Shown piece after piece: positions 1 through 6,651 of a stretch of DNA of 12,401 bases. The stretch comes from Treponema sp. Lineage in GTDB: Bacteria; Spirochaetota; Spirochaetia; Treponematales; Breznakiellaceae. The translations under genes were made by a program, and so were the position numbers. Where the stretch lies: the NCBI GenBank assembly GCA_031268245.1, contig JAIRXN010000056.1:1-12401 (forward strand), read 5' to 3'. The stretch's first letter is position 1; each line of letters starts with the position of its first letter. A model generated the notes under the pieces. It made no database searches, had not been told where the DNA came from, and saw only the letters and a program-made list of their open reading frames with translations.

Positions 1-1
1 G

Positions 2-289
2 GAAATAGAATCCGGGGGCTATGAATTCGGCGAAGATACCCTGACTCATTATCTTAACGGAGAGATTCAGCGGAAGCTGAGGAACCTCTATACGGAGGAA
101 GACAAGCTGTTTGCCGCCAATGCGTCAACGACGGCCAACGATACGGAATTGGGTTCATGGGTAGTTGAAGGCGACAAACTCAGCATATTTCCCGGCGCTT
201 CCATATCCACTTCAAATCCCAATTCTACTGCCGAGAGGCCCGCCGAAGAAAATATTTTTGTCCGGGTAAGCAAATTCAGTTGGGAGTAA
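2..289 (+). CDS. Unrecognised protein, C-terminal 95 residues (5' truncated)
   Basis: One frame is open from the first bases of the window to a TAA at 287-289, so this is the 3' end of a gene that starts upstream. Codon pattern (many GAA, GGC, GAT, ACC; purine-rich first positions) looks coding and like the neighbouring genes. The visible tail is soluble and acidic, with a charged helix-like stretch (QRKLRNLYTEEDKL) followed by a Ser/Thr/Asn-rich, beta-looking segment (GSWVVEGDKLSIFPG) and the end VRVSKFSWE. No membrane segment or cysteine is visible. I do not recognise the family. It converges on carbamate kinase and the two reading frames overlap by 14 bp (276-289), so no separate terminator fits between them. 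Nothing links it functionally to the molybdenum/selenium genes. The main doubt is whether it is a real gene, since only the tail is present. Confidence 0.6.
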   Translation, partial: EIESGGYEFGEDTLTHYLNGEIQRKLRNLYTEEDKLFAANASTTANDTELGSWVVEGDKLSIFPGASISTSNPNSTAERPAEENIFVRVSKFSWE

Positions 290-1217
290 AAATGCTGGTG
301 CCGGTTTTTCCCTGAATGCCGTCCCTTGCCTTTTCAAGCAATGTGATGAGGGAAACTCTGCCCGGTTTTGAACGCGCAAAAAGGGCCGCCGCCTCGACTT
401 TGGGGAGCATGGAGCCGGGGGCAAAGTGGCCTTGGCGGATATACTCCTCCGCTTCATCAACCGTCATACGGTCAAGCTGTCTTTCGTTTTCCCTGCGGAA
501 GTTGATCGACACTTTTTCTACCGCGGTGAGTATGATGAAGGTATCCGCATCGATAAGCCGGGCAAGGAGACAGCTTGCAAAATCCTTGTCCACAACGGCG
601 GCTGCGCCCTTGAGGTGGTTTCCCTGAACAATCACCGGGATGCCTCCGCCGCCTGCGGCCACCACGATCTGCCCCTCATTGAGGAGGGCTTTTACCACAT
701 CCTTTTCCACAATATCTACCGGCATGGGGGAGGCTGCCATTCTGCGCCAGCCGCGGCCTGAATCCTCTTTCATTACATAGCCCGCTTCCCTCTCAAGCCT
801 CTTCGCTTCCTCTCCGGTGACAAAGCCCCCGATAGGTTTGCTTGGATTTTGGAAGGCGGGATCGTTTTCGTCTACAATGGTTTGCGAGATGATCGAAACA
901 ACGCCTCTGTCGATACCCCGGTTCAGCAGTTCTTCCCGGAGGCTGTTCTGAAGGTCGTAGCCGATGTAGCCCTGGCTCATGGCCACACACACGGAAAGGG
1001 GAATAAAGGGAGTGCGGGCCTCGGACTTTTCCCCTGCCTCAAGCGCCCGCTTGATCATGCCCACCTGCGGGCCGTTGCCGTGGCTTATCACCACATCGTG
1101 TCCGTCTTCGATGAGATCCGCTATCGCCCTGGCGGTTCCCTTTACCGCCATCATCTGTTCTTTGAGGTTGTTCCCCAGAGCGTTGCCGCCCAGCGCAATG
1201 ACGATGCGCTTTTTCAT
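276..1217 (-). CDS. arcC: Carbamate kinase
   Basis: A 313-residue amino-acid-kinase-family protein of normal length for carbamate kinase. It interconverts carbamoyl phosphate + ADP with carbamate + ATP in the cytoplasm, usually in the ATP-forming direction. Visible motifs: the N-terminal phosphate-binding loop ALGGNAL (about residues 8-14), HGNGPQVG (46-53), the Gly-rich AAGGGGIPV (187-195) and VVDKDFAS with a lysine near 211. The ATG start is preceded by GGAGAG six bases upstream. It is the last gene after xdhC, 56 bp downstream in the same direction, and is probably the distal gene of the xdhABC unit. E. coli has the same pairing (yqeA close to xdhABC), consistent with substrate-level phosphorylation from carbamoyl phosphate released by purine or ureide degradation. 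That pathway role is inferred, as no transcarbamoylase lies in the window. It could equally be named yqeA. Confidence 0.93.
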   Translation of the reverse strand: MKKRIVIALGGNALGNNLKEQMMAVKGTARAIADLIEDGHDVVISHGNGPQVGMIKRALEAGEKSEARTPFIPLSVCVAMSQGYIGYDLQNSLREELLNRGIDRGVVSIISQTIVDENDPAFQNPSKPIGGFVTGEEAKRLEREAGYVMKEDSGRGWRRMAASPMPVDIVEKDVVKALLNEGQIVVAAGGGGIPVIVQGNHLKGAAAVVDKDFASCLLARLIDADTFIILTAVEKVSINFRRENERQLDRMTVDEAEEYIRQGHFAPGSMLPKVEAAALFARSKPGRVSLITLLEKARDGIQGKTGTSIFTPN

Positions 1218-1227
1218 GTGTCTCTCC

Positions 1228-1268
1228 GAGCCGCGAGGCTCAAGGGAATTATTGCCGCCATACGGCGG
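1228..1268 (-). other. Two small hairpins in the xdhC-arcC gap
   Basis: Read on the minus strand, the 56-bp gap holds CCGCC-GTAT-GGCGG (1255-1268) and then GAGCC-TCGC-GGCTC (1228-1241). Both are perfect 5-bp stems with 4-base loops. Neither is followed by a T run, so intrinsic termination is unlikely. They could stabilise or process the mRNA, or be chance. The second lies just before the arcC ribosome-binding site (GGAGAG) without covering it. Confidence 0.35.
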
Positions 1269-1273
1269 TTCCG

Positions 1274-1777
1274 CTATATCCGTTCCTTCACCGCCCTGCG
1301 TACCGCATGGAGAATGTTTTCATAGCCTGTACAACGGCAGAGGTGGCCGGAGAGAAGCTTGCGGAGTTCGGCATCGCTGTAGTCTTTTTTTGAATCGACG
1401 ATCTCCTTGGCGGACAGGAGAAAACCCGGTGTGCAGAAACCGCACTGTACGGCTCCTTCATCGATAAAGGTTTGCTGCAGGGCGGACAGTTCCCCGCTCT
1501 GTGAAATGAGACCTTCGGTAGTGATAATGTCCTTGCCGTCCGCCCAGACCGCAAGATATATGCATGAATTGAAATTCTCTCCGTTTATGATGACATTGCA
1601 GGCTCCGCATTCGCCGACTTCGCAGCCTTTCTTGACACTGGTAAGCCTGTATTCGTCCCGGAGCATGTCGGTAAGAGAGGCGCGGACATCAACGGCGGTT
1701 TCGGTTTCCCTGCCGTTTATCCTGCAGCGGACAAGCTTTATCTGTTTTTTGACGCCGGTATTTCCTGCTTCGTTCAC
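1274..1777 (-). CDS. xdhC: Xanthine dehydrogenase-type 2Fe-2S subunit
   Basis: Small iron-sulfur subunit of a molybdenum hydroxylase. It carries electrons from the molybdenum centre to FAD through two [2Fe-2S] clusters. With the GTG start at 1775-1777 it has 167 residues (E. coli XdhC is about 159). The plant-ferredoxin-type cluster ligands are C52, C57, C60 and C72; the second, alpha-helical domain has C112/C115 (QCGFC) and C147/C149 (CRCTGY). All eight cysteines are present. I chose the GTG because AGGAGG lies six bases upstream (1784-1789) and the codon overlaps the xdhB stop as GTGA, which implies translational coupling. The frame stays open 31 codons further upstream into xdhB, but that extension has no family resemblance. 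It is the last of the three XDH subunits, followed by carbamate kinase. Substrate identity is set by XdhA, not here. Confidence 0.93.
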   Translation of the reverse strand: MNEAGNTGVKKQIKLVRCRINGRETETAVDVRASLTDMLRDEYRLTSVKKGCEVGECGACNVIINGENFNSCIYLAVWADGKDIITTEGLISQSGELSALQQTFIDEGAVQCGFCTPGFLLSAKEIVDSKKDYSDAELRKLLSGHLCRCTGYENILHAVRRAVKERI

Positions 1778-2652
1778 GGTCTGCCTCCTGCGCGGCGCAT
1801 CGATTCTGTTATCGCGCGCCTGGCCATTTCTCCGGCAAGCTGAATGCGGAATTCTTTGCTTGCGCGCCAACTGCTGCGGGGATTGATGTCCCTGAGGGCA
1901 GCCTCCGCGATTGCGCCGATGCTCTGGGCGTTTAGCGGTTTCCCTGCCGCTTCCTCCTCCGCGCTTTTTGCTCTGAGAGGGATGGGGCCCGCCACTCCGT
2001 AAGCCATGCGCAGGCTTTCGATGTTCCGCCTGTTTTGGGAAAGCCTTACGTTTACCGAACAGCCGAGAGTTGCGATGTCAAGAGCTTCCCTCATGGCGTA
2101 CTTGATGTAATACCCGAAGCAGTTTTCGTAACTTGTTTTGGGGATGATGATGCCCAGCAGCAGTTCCGCCGGGCGGATGCCGGTCTTTCCTGCCGAGACA
2201 TAGTGTTCCTGTATGGGGGCCTTTCTGATTCCGTCCGGGCCCCTGTATTCCATGACGGCATCCCAGGCGAGCAGGGTAGAGGCGCTGTCGGCCGATGTAA
2301 CTCCGTTGCAGGTGTTTCCTCCGATGGTAGCGATGTTGCGGAGCTGCGGCCCGCCGATGGTATCGGCGGCTTCGGCAAGAACCGGTATGTGCTTCAGTAT
2401 CAGGGGATCCCTGATGATATGGGAAAAACTGGTCAGGGCGCCTATCCGCAGATCGTCCCCTTCCATACGTATCCCCCGCAGCTCATCAAGGCCCTGTATG
2501 CTTACAAGGCTTATTCCGGCCAGATCCCCTTCCCGGATCTTGATCAGTACATCGCTTCCCCCGGCGATGATCTTTGCCCCGGGATGCTCCTGTAGTAATT
2601 GTATTGCATGATCGGCGGATTCCGCTTCGTACAGGGCTTCTATATCATACAT
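1774..2652 (-). CDS. xdhB: Xanthine dehydrogenase-type FAD-binding subunit
   Basis: The 292-residue FAD subunit (CoxM/XdhB family) passes electrons from the Fe-S subunit to NAD+ or another acceptor; the length equals E. coli XdhB as I recall it. It shows the two FAD pyrophosphate-binding loops, IAGGSDVL near residues 29-36 and ATIGGN at about 108-113, preceded by IGGPQLRN. The C-terminal third (from roughly 190) is the CO-dehydrogenase flavoprotein C-terminal domain. The ATG start has GAGGA about six to seven bases upstream. It lies 37 bp after xdhA, and its TGA stop overlaps the xdhC start by four bases. No cysteine cluster for an extra Fe-S centre (as in 4-hydroxybenzoyl-CoA reductase beta subunits) is visible, which favours ordinary XDH-type chemistry. 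Confidence 0.94.
   Translation of the reverse strand: MYDIEALYEAESADHAIQLLQEHPGAKIIAGGSDVLIKIREGDLAGISLVSIQGLDELRGIRMEGDDLRIGALTSFSHIIRDPLILKHIPVLAEAADTIGGPQLRNIATIGGNTCNGVTSADSASTLLAWDAVMEYRGPDGIRKAPIQEHYVSAGKTGIRPAELLLGIIIPKTSYENCFGYYIKYAMREALDIATLGCSVNVRLSQNRRNIESLRMAYGVAGPIPLRAKSAEEEAAGKPLNAQSIGAIAEAALRDINPRSSWRASKEFRIQLAGEMARRAITESMRRAGGRP
1784..1789 (-). promoter_or_regulatory. Ribosome-binding site fixing the xdhC GTG start
   Basis: AGGAGG on the minus strand, six bases before GTG at 1775-1777 and inside the last codons of xdhB. It decides between this start and the longer open frame. Confidence 0.75.
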
Positions 2653-2667
2653 AAAAAATCCTCAATA

Positions 2668-2693
2668 AAATCATTCTCAAAAATCATTCTCAA
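2668..2693 (-). repeat. Perfect 13-bp tandem duplication at the xdhA-xdhB junction
   Basis: The 13-mer TTGAGAATGATTT (minus strand) occurs twice with no gap, at 2681-2693 and 2668-2680. A degenerate third copy (TTGAGGATTTTTT) follows and supplies the xdhB ribosome-binding site. The first copy contains the xdhA TGA stop (2690-2692). It looks like slipped-strand duplication of a short intergenic motif. Confidence 0.7.
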
Positions 2694-4981
2694 TTGATAA
2701 GTCCGGCTTTTTTGAATTCTTCAAAAAGAACATGAGGGGTCAGCGGGATACGGTTTACCGCAACTCCTGTCGCGTTGAGCAATGCATTACGAATTGCCGG
2801 CGCGCAGGGTACGGTCGGCGGCTCTCCCAGAGCCTTGGTACCGAAGACGCTGGTGGGTTCCCAGTTTTCCACAAACTGCGCCTCCAGCCGGGGATGATCC
2901 AGCGTTGTGGGCAGCTTGTAATCCAGGAAGTTTCCATTGAGCAGTCTTCCTGTTTTCGGATCGTATTTGAATTCTTCAAACATGCCGTAACCGATGCTCA
3001 TGCTCATGCCGCCGTGAACCTGCCCTCCGGCGGTCTGGGGATTGATGATCCTGCCCGCGTCGTGAACGTTTATCAAGTTGAGGAGGCGGAGCTTCGCCAT
3101 GGGAATGTCAATCTCAATTTCGGCAAAGGAACAGCCGAAGCTGAATGCGTTGGTCTTGACCTGTGCGGTTCCCTCGGCAACGAGATGTTCGGCCTTCTGT
3201 TCACTGTACAGTGTTTCTGTCGCAAGTTCCGCAAGGCTCATGAGCGGCCGGTTGTTACTGCTTGTAAGTACGATAACGGCGTCAATCATGTCAAGATTCT
3301 CAACAGGCATGCGGGTGTACTCATGAGCATAGAGGAGGATCTTCTGCTTGAGAAGCGATGCCGTCTGCTTTATTGCGGCGCCTCCGACATAGGTCTGCCT
3401 TGAACCGTAGGCGCCTGAACCATAGGGAGTAATGTCGGTATCCTGGGTAGAGATCACATGAACATTCTGCCAGGGAATACCCAGGGTATCCGCAGTAAGC
3501 TGGGTAAAGACCGTGTCGGCGCCCTGGCCTATTTCCGTTTCGCCGATCTGCACCTGAACGCTGCCGTCCTGGTTGAGGATCATCCTGCATGCGGAGATCT
3601 CTATGGAGATCGGCCACACGGCAGTGTTGTACCAGAACAGGCTCATGCCGACTCCGCGGCACAAAGGGCCGTTCTGGTTTTGGTAGAGTTTCCGTTTTTC
3701 GTCCCAGCCGATATAGGCCTTTCCCTTTTCCACACACTGATGAAATGAATCGAAGTAGTTGATGTTTTTGGTAAAGGGATCCTGCCAGCCTACAGGCATC
3801 ACGTTCATGAAACGGAACTCCAGAGGATCGAGGCCCAGAGCGAGAGAGAGTTCCTCTATATGGCTTTCAACGGCAAAGATCGCCTGGGGAGTGCCGTAGC
3901 CGCGCATGGCCCCTGCGGTAGCAGTGTTGGTGTATACCGTAAAGAATTCAGTCTTCCTCGCCTTCTCGTCCTGATAAAGCTGGCGAAACACATTTGTTCC
4001 CTTTGCGGTAACCCCGTGTCCGTGGGAACCGTAGGCGCCCTGATTTGAGAGGGCCTTGTAGGAACGCGCAACGATCCTGCCGCCGGGACGCACCCAGCTT
4101 GAAAGGAAGATCTTCTCCGCATGCCGTACCCTTGTGGCATAGAAGATCTCCTCCCTGCTGAGTTCCAGTCTTACCGGCCTTCCCCCGACTGCCCGGGTCA
4201 GGAATGCGTTGAGCGGTTCATAGAGGGCATCCTGTTTGTTGCCGAAGCCGCCGCCTATGTAGGGTTTTATGATCCGTACCTTGCCCCAGGGAAGCCCCAG
4301 CGCCTGAGCGACAATGCGGCGCACGATATGGGGTATCTGGGTCGAGGACACCACCACGATCCTGCCTGCTTCCATGTACGCAAAGGAAACAACCGGTTCT
4401 ATGTGGCAGTGCTGCACGATTGGAGTTTCATAAACACTGTCAAAACGAAGAAGGCCCGGTTCCTTGATTGCCTCTTCAAAGTCTCCGTCTTCAATCACCG
4501 TATGCTTGAGTATGTTGTTGGGACAGTTTTCATGAAGGAGAGGAGCGCCTTCGGCCATTGCCTCTTCGGGACTCAGCAGCGCCGGATATTCGTCATACTC
4601 AACCTTGATCGCGTTGAGAGAGCGGGAAGCGGCCACTTCATTCTCCGCAATGACCGCCGCGATATCGTCCCCGTAGAGCCTCACCCTTTTGTTGAGAAGC
4701 TTCCGGTCCGTAGGGTCCTGGTGAGCCGGATTGGTAGACCAGGGATGTCCCGCCGTGGGGAACTCTATGTCCGGCACATCGAAACAACTGAGGATCTTTA
4801 CTACTCCGGGAATCTTTTCGGCTTCACTGATATCGATCTTCCTGACCAGTCCGTTGGCAATAGTTGAATGAAGCACTTTGGCGACAAGAGCATTCCTGTC
4901 CGCCAGGTCGGCGGTGTACTTTGCCCGGCCGGTAACTTTTTCAAAGGCGTCTACTCTGGGTATGCTTTGTCCAATACTCAT
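2690..4981 (-). CDS. xdhA: Xanthine dehydrogenase-type molybdenum-binding subunit
   Basis: The 763-residue catalytic subunit of a three-part molybdenum hydroxylase (E. coli XdhA is about 752). It hydroxylates a heterocycle such as a purine using water, then hands electrons to XdhC and XdhB. The N-terminal a/b-hammerhead domain (about 10-130) has VTGRAKYTADL, followed by the molybdopterin-binding domains. Motifs: STQIPH with a glutamine near 215, GGGFGNKQD (243-251), AMRGYG with R360, GETEIGQGADTV (about 478) and TKALGEPP with the general-base glutamate E720. The start ATG has TGAGGA seven bases upstream. It is first of xdhA-xdhB-xdhC-arcC and lies 113 bp downstream of yqeC in the same direction. 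Compared with bovine XOR, Q250 sits where E802 would be and K327 near R880. E. coli XdhA has the same GNKQ as I recall, so this is a subfamily trait, but the true substrate may not be xanthine. Confidence 0.93.
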   Translation of the reverse strand: MSIGQSIPRVDAFEKVTGRAKYTADLADRNALVAKVLHSTIANGLVRKIDISEAEKIPGVVKILSCFDVPDIEFPTAGHPWSTNPAHQDPTDRKLLNKRVRLYGDDIAAVIAENEVAASRSLNAIKVEYDEYPALLSPEEAMAEGAPLLHENCPNNILKHTVIEDGDFEEAIKEPGLLRFDSVYETPIVQHCHIEPVVSFAYMEAGRIVVVSSTQIPHIVRRIVAQALGLPWGKVRIIKPYIGGGFGNKQDALYEPLNAFLTRAVGGRPVRLELSREEIFYATRVRHAEKIFLSSWVRPGGRIVARSYKALSNQGAYGSHGHGVTAKGTNVFRQLYQDEKARKTEFFTVYTNTATAGAMRGYGTPQAIFAVESHIEELSLALGLDPLEFRFMNVMPVGWQDPFTKNINYFDSFHQCVEKGKAYIGWDEKRKLYQNQNGPLCRGVGMSLFWYNTAVWPISIEISACRMILNQDGSVQVQIGETEIGQGADTVFTQLTADTLGIPWQNVHVISTQDTDITPYGSGAYGSRQTYVGGAAIKQTASLLKQKILLYAHEYTRMPVENLDMIDAVIVLTSSNNRPLMSLAELATETLYSEQKAEHLVAEGTAQVKTNAFSFGCSFAEIEIDIPMAKLRLLNLINVHDAGRIINPQTAGGQVHGGMSMSIGYGMFEEFKYDPKTGRLLNGNFLDYKLPTTLDHPRLEAQFVENWEPTSVFGTKALGEPPTVPCAPAIRNALLNATGVAVNRIPLTPHVLFEEFKKAGLIN

Positions 4982-5033
4982 CTTTGTATCCTCAGGTCTT
5001 GCCCCAAAGCCTCACGCAGTTCCGGAACGCACC

Positions 5034-5087
5034 CTCTATTTAGTGTCTGTCCGCAAAGTAACCGACTTTATGGACAGACTCTATTTA
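5034..5087. repeat. Inverted repeat flanked by 9-bp direct repeats, IS-footprint-like
   Basis: CTCTATTTA occurs at 5034-5042 and again at 5079-5087. Between them are inverted arms GTCTGTCC (5045-5052) and GGACAGAC (5072-5079), then a 2-base mismatch, then AAAGT/ACTTT (5055-5059 and 5065-5069) around a 5-base centre. Aligned as ends, GTGTCTGTCCGCAAAGT and GAGTCTGTCCATAAAGT match at 14 of 17 bases. The layout looks like two insertion-sequence ends fused together with a target duplication. It could instead be an operator or an mRNA leader hairpin. Confidence 0.6.
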
Positions 5088-5114
5088 ATATAAGCTATTC
5101 CCACAGAATATCAA
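5087..5114 (-). promoter_or_regulatory. Candidate sigma-70-like promoter for xdhABC-arcC
   Basis: On the minus strand TTGATA (5109-5114) and TATATT (5087-5092) are separated by 16 bases. The -35 lies in the last codons of yqeC. Transcription would start near 5080, at the edge of the inverted repeat, putting the hairpin at the very 5' end of a roughly 100-base leader. The boxes are reasonable but not strong, and read-through from selD-yqeC is equally possible. Confidence 0.35.
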
Positions 5115-5790
5115 GCCGGTTTTTTTTGACACTCCCCGCAACAATCGAATGGAGGCCGGAACGGAATTCCGCCGGAAGAAGAGCGACAATTTCCCCGGCT
5201 TTTTGCATCTCCTTTTCATCTTCAATCTGGTTGAAAAAGAGGATCTTCATGCCTGCCGCCGCGGTAAAGAGTCCCCTGCCGTATTTCCCCGCGCGAAGGC
5301 CGCTAATCGCCGCGGCTATATGTTCCGGTTTGATTGTTTCCCCTTCCCGGATTCCGGTGAGATCCGAGAAGAGGAGCGGGCGGTGAATGAGTCTGCCGCT
5401 TGCCGCCATGCCCAGAGGCCAGAGTGGTATAATGCCGATACTCAGATCCGTCCAGGGCGGAACAACCGGTTCCCATTCGGCCCATGCCTTGAACGGCAGT
5501 TCCCTTGAACCGTCTCCTTCAATAAGAACAAGATCGAAGCGGGAAGAACTTTCTTCAAGTTCATTCAAGGGAAGAGATTCAAGTTTGCCGCTTTTCTCAT
5601 TTAATTTGCCTGCGACACAAACGCCCTTCATCTCTTTGGGAATGTACATTCTTGTGGTGGTGGTCACAAGAACTTTTTTTCCGCAGCTTTGTTCTGCCAG
5701 CAGAAGTATGAGGGAAGTCTTTCCCCCGCTCCCGATTACCGTGATAATTTTTTTTTCAAGTTTATAAAAATAATCGCACAGATTTCTCAT
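5095..5790 (-). CDS. yqeC: Selenium-dependent molybdenum hydroxylase accessory protein YqeC
   Basis: A 231-residue cytoplasmic P-loop protein of the YqeC family, which is found in genomes with selenium-dependent molybdenum hydroxylases and is thought to assist selenium insertion or maturation; its biochemical activity is not established. Seen in the sequence: IGSGGKTS Walker A-like loop at 19-26, VTTTTRMYIP just after it, and the family-typical EGDGSRELPFKAWAEWEPVVP region near residues 90-110. The ATG overlaps the stop of the DUF3343 gene as ATGA and is preceded by AGGGA, so it is translationally coupled and last in selD-yedF-DUF3343-yqeC. Two homopolymers occur in the coding strand: A9 at codons 12-15 immediately before the P-loop and A8 near the C-terminus, both possible slippage sites. 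The family call is firm; the exact role is inferred from association. Confidence 0.9.
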   Translation of the reverse strand: MRNLCDYFYKLEKKIITVIGSGGKTSLILLLAEQSCGKKVLVTTTTRMYIPKEMKGVCVAGKLNEKSGKLESLPLNELEESSSRFDLVLIEGDGSRELPFKAWAEWEPVVPPWTDLSIGIIPLWPLGMAASGRLIHRPLLFSDLTGIREGETIKPEHIAAAISGLRAGKYGRGLFTAAAGMKILFFNQIEDEKEMQKAGEIVALLPAEFRSGLHSIVAGSVKKNRLDILWE

Positions 5791-6047
5791 TGTTCCCTGA
5801 AAAGTTTCCCCTCACGATTTTCCGTTACCTGCAAGATCCTGCCGTATGTGTCCTTCAAAAGTTTTTTCGCCTCTCCAAAATTTTCCGGTTCTACCCGGAG
5901 GCATATCCCGCACCTGCTTCCCATGAAGGCGGGCGGAGGCATCACCATCACCGGAATCCCCGCATCCATGAGGCATTTTTCTCCCATGATGGCGTCAACA
6001 GTCCTGTTGAAAGTGAACACATATTCAAGCGCTGCGCCGTCACTCAA
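5787..6047 (-). CDS. DUF3343 protein, putative Se/S carrier-like
   Basis: An 86-residue protein with the pattern of the DUF3343 family, described in databases as putative Se/S carrier-like. It begins with a YVFTF strand (9-13), then a helix (TVDAIMGEKCLMDAGIP), then MPPPAFMGSRCGICLRVE, where C46-G47 matches the conserved Cys-Gly of the family. C25 and C49 are extra cysteines. The start is TTG at 6045-6047, supported by AGGA seven bases upstream. An upstream in-frame TAG, which is also the yedF stop, leaves no other start at the right place. It sits between yedF and yqeC, 9 bp after yedF and overlapping yqeC by four bases, which supports a selenium or sulfur role. Actual carrier activity has not been shown, to my knowledge, for this family. 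Confidence 0.8.
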   Translation of the reverse strand: MSDGAALEYVFTFNRTVDAIMGEKCLMDAGIPVMVMPPPAFMGSRCGICLRVEPENFGEAKKLLKDTYGRILQVTENREGKLFREQ

Positions 6048-6056
6048 TGCTTTGTC

Positions 6057-6638
6057 CTAGATATTGATCAGTTTTCCCGCCTGGGCCATTGCTTCGACGA
6101 TAGCGTACATGTTTGTTACATTTCCCACGGCAAGCTTGTCCTTGAGATTGTAGAAATCAAGGCAGGTTCCGCAGCTTGAGATGATGCAGCCTCTTTCTTC
6201 CAGACTTTTCAAATCCTTGACGGCGGCGGAACCTTCCGTGCTCAATGTAACTCCCGAATTGAAGAAGAGGATCATCTCGGGCGGAGGATCAAGTTCCGTC
6301 AATGAATAAACAAAACTCTTGATCAGAATAGCGCCGAGTTCTTCGTTACCCGTACCCATTGTATTTTTTCCGATTGCCAGAACCAGGCCGCTTCTCTCTT
6401 CCTTCCGGCCAGGAGATCCTTCCTGTGCCGTGAGGATGACGAGTATGTTCCCGTCACTCTGTTTTTCAAAGCCGAAGGCTGAACCCAGGCCCTTGGCCAT
6501 TTTTTCAAGGTTCTGCCGGGCGATGTCGTTATCTACCAGGATGCGCACCGTGTCTCCGGCAGCGCATGAACGGAGCGCCTTCTTCGCCTCAATTACCGGG
6601 ATGGGGCAGGGTTTCCCTGTTGCGTTAATGGTTTCCAT
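6057..6638 (-). CDS. yedF: YedF-like sulfurtransferase / selenium metabolism protein
   Basis: A 193-residue two-domain protein of the selenium-associated YedF type. The N-terminal TusA/SirA-like domain (1-75) carries GKPCPIPVIEAKKAL with the conserved C-P-x-P at 11-14; in TusA this cysteine carries persulfide sulfur. The C-terminal domain (about 82-193) is DsrE/F-like, with MGTGNEELGAILIKSF, FFNSGV and the SCGTCLDFY motif (C156, C159). This long form, rather than the short E. coli TusA-like protein, is the one that tracks with SelD in genomes. The start is ATG with AAGGAGA about seven bases upstream, overlapping the selD stop region, 13 bp after selD. It likely delivers or holds selenium for the hydroxylase maturation system, inferred from gene association. 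A single TAG separates it from the DUF3343 gene in the same reading frame. Confidence 0.9.
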   Translation of the reverse strand: METINATGKPCPIPVIEAKKALRSCAAGDTVRILVDNDIARQNLEKMAKGLGSAFGFEKQSDGNILVILTAQEGSPGRKEERSGLVLAIGKNTMGTGNEELGAILIKSFVYSLTELDPPPEMILFFNSGVTLSTEGSAAVKDLKSLEERGCIISSCGTCLDFYNLKDKLAVGNVTNMYAIVEAMAQAGKLINI

Positions 6639-6651
6639 GAATCGTTCTCCT

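Noticed and set aside
849..1325. Plus-strand frames opposite carbamate kinase
   Set aside because: They are antisense shadows of arcC, which is complete with all kinase motifs.
1778..1870. Extended N-terminus of xdhC (31 extra codons)
   Set aside because: The extension lies inside xdhB coding sequence, has no Fe-S subunit resemblance, and a GTG with AGGAGG at ideal spacing gives the normal family length.
4121..4867. Long plus-strand open frame (248 codons) opposite xdhA
   Set aside because: It is entirely antisense to the well-supported xdhA, whose motifs are intact. The translation has no recognisable domain and an unnatural Cys/His/Arg-rich composition.
6057..6059. TAG between yedF and DUF3343 as a recoded (pyrrolysine) codon
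   Set aside because: There is no Pyl machinery in view, the DUF3343 gene has its own SD and TTG start, and both proteins are of normal length, so an ordinary stop is the simpler reading.
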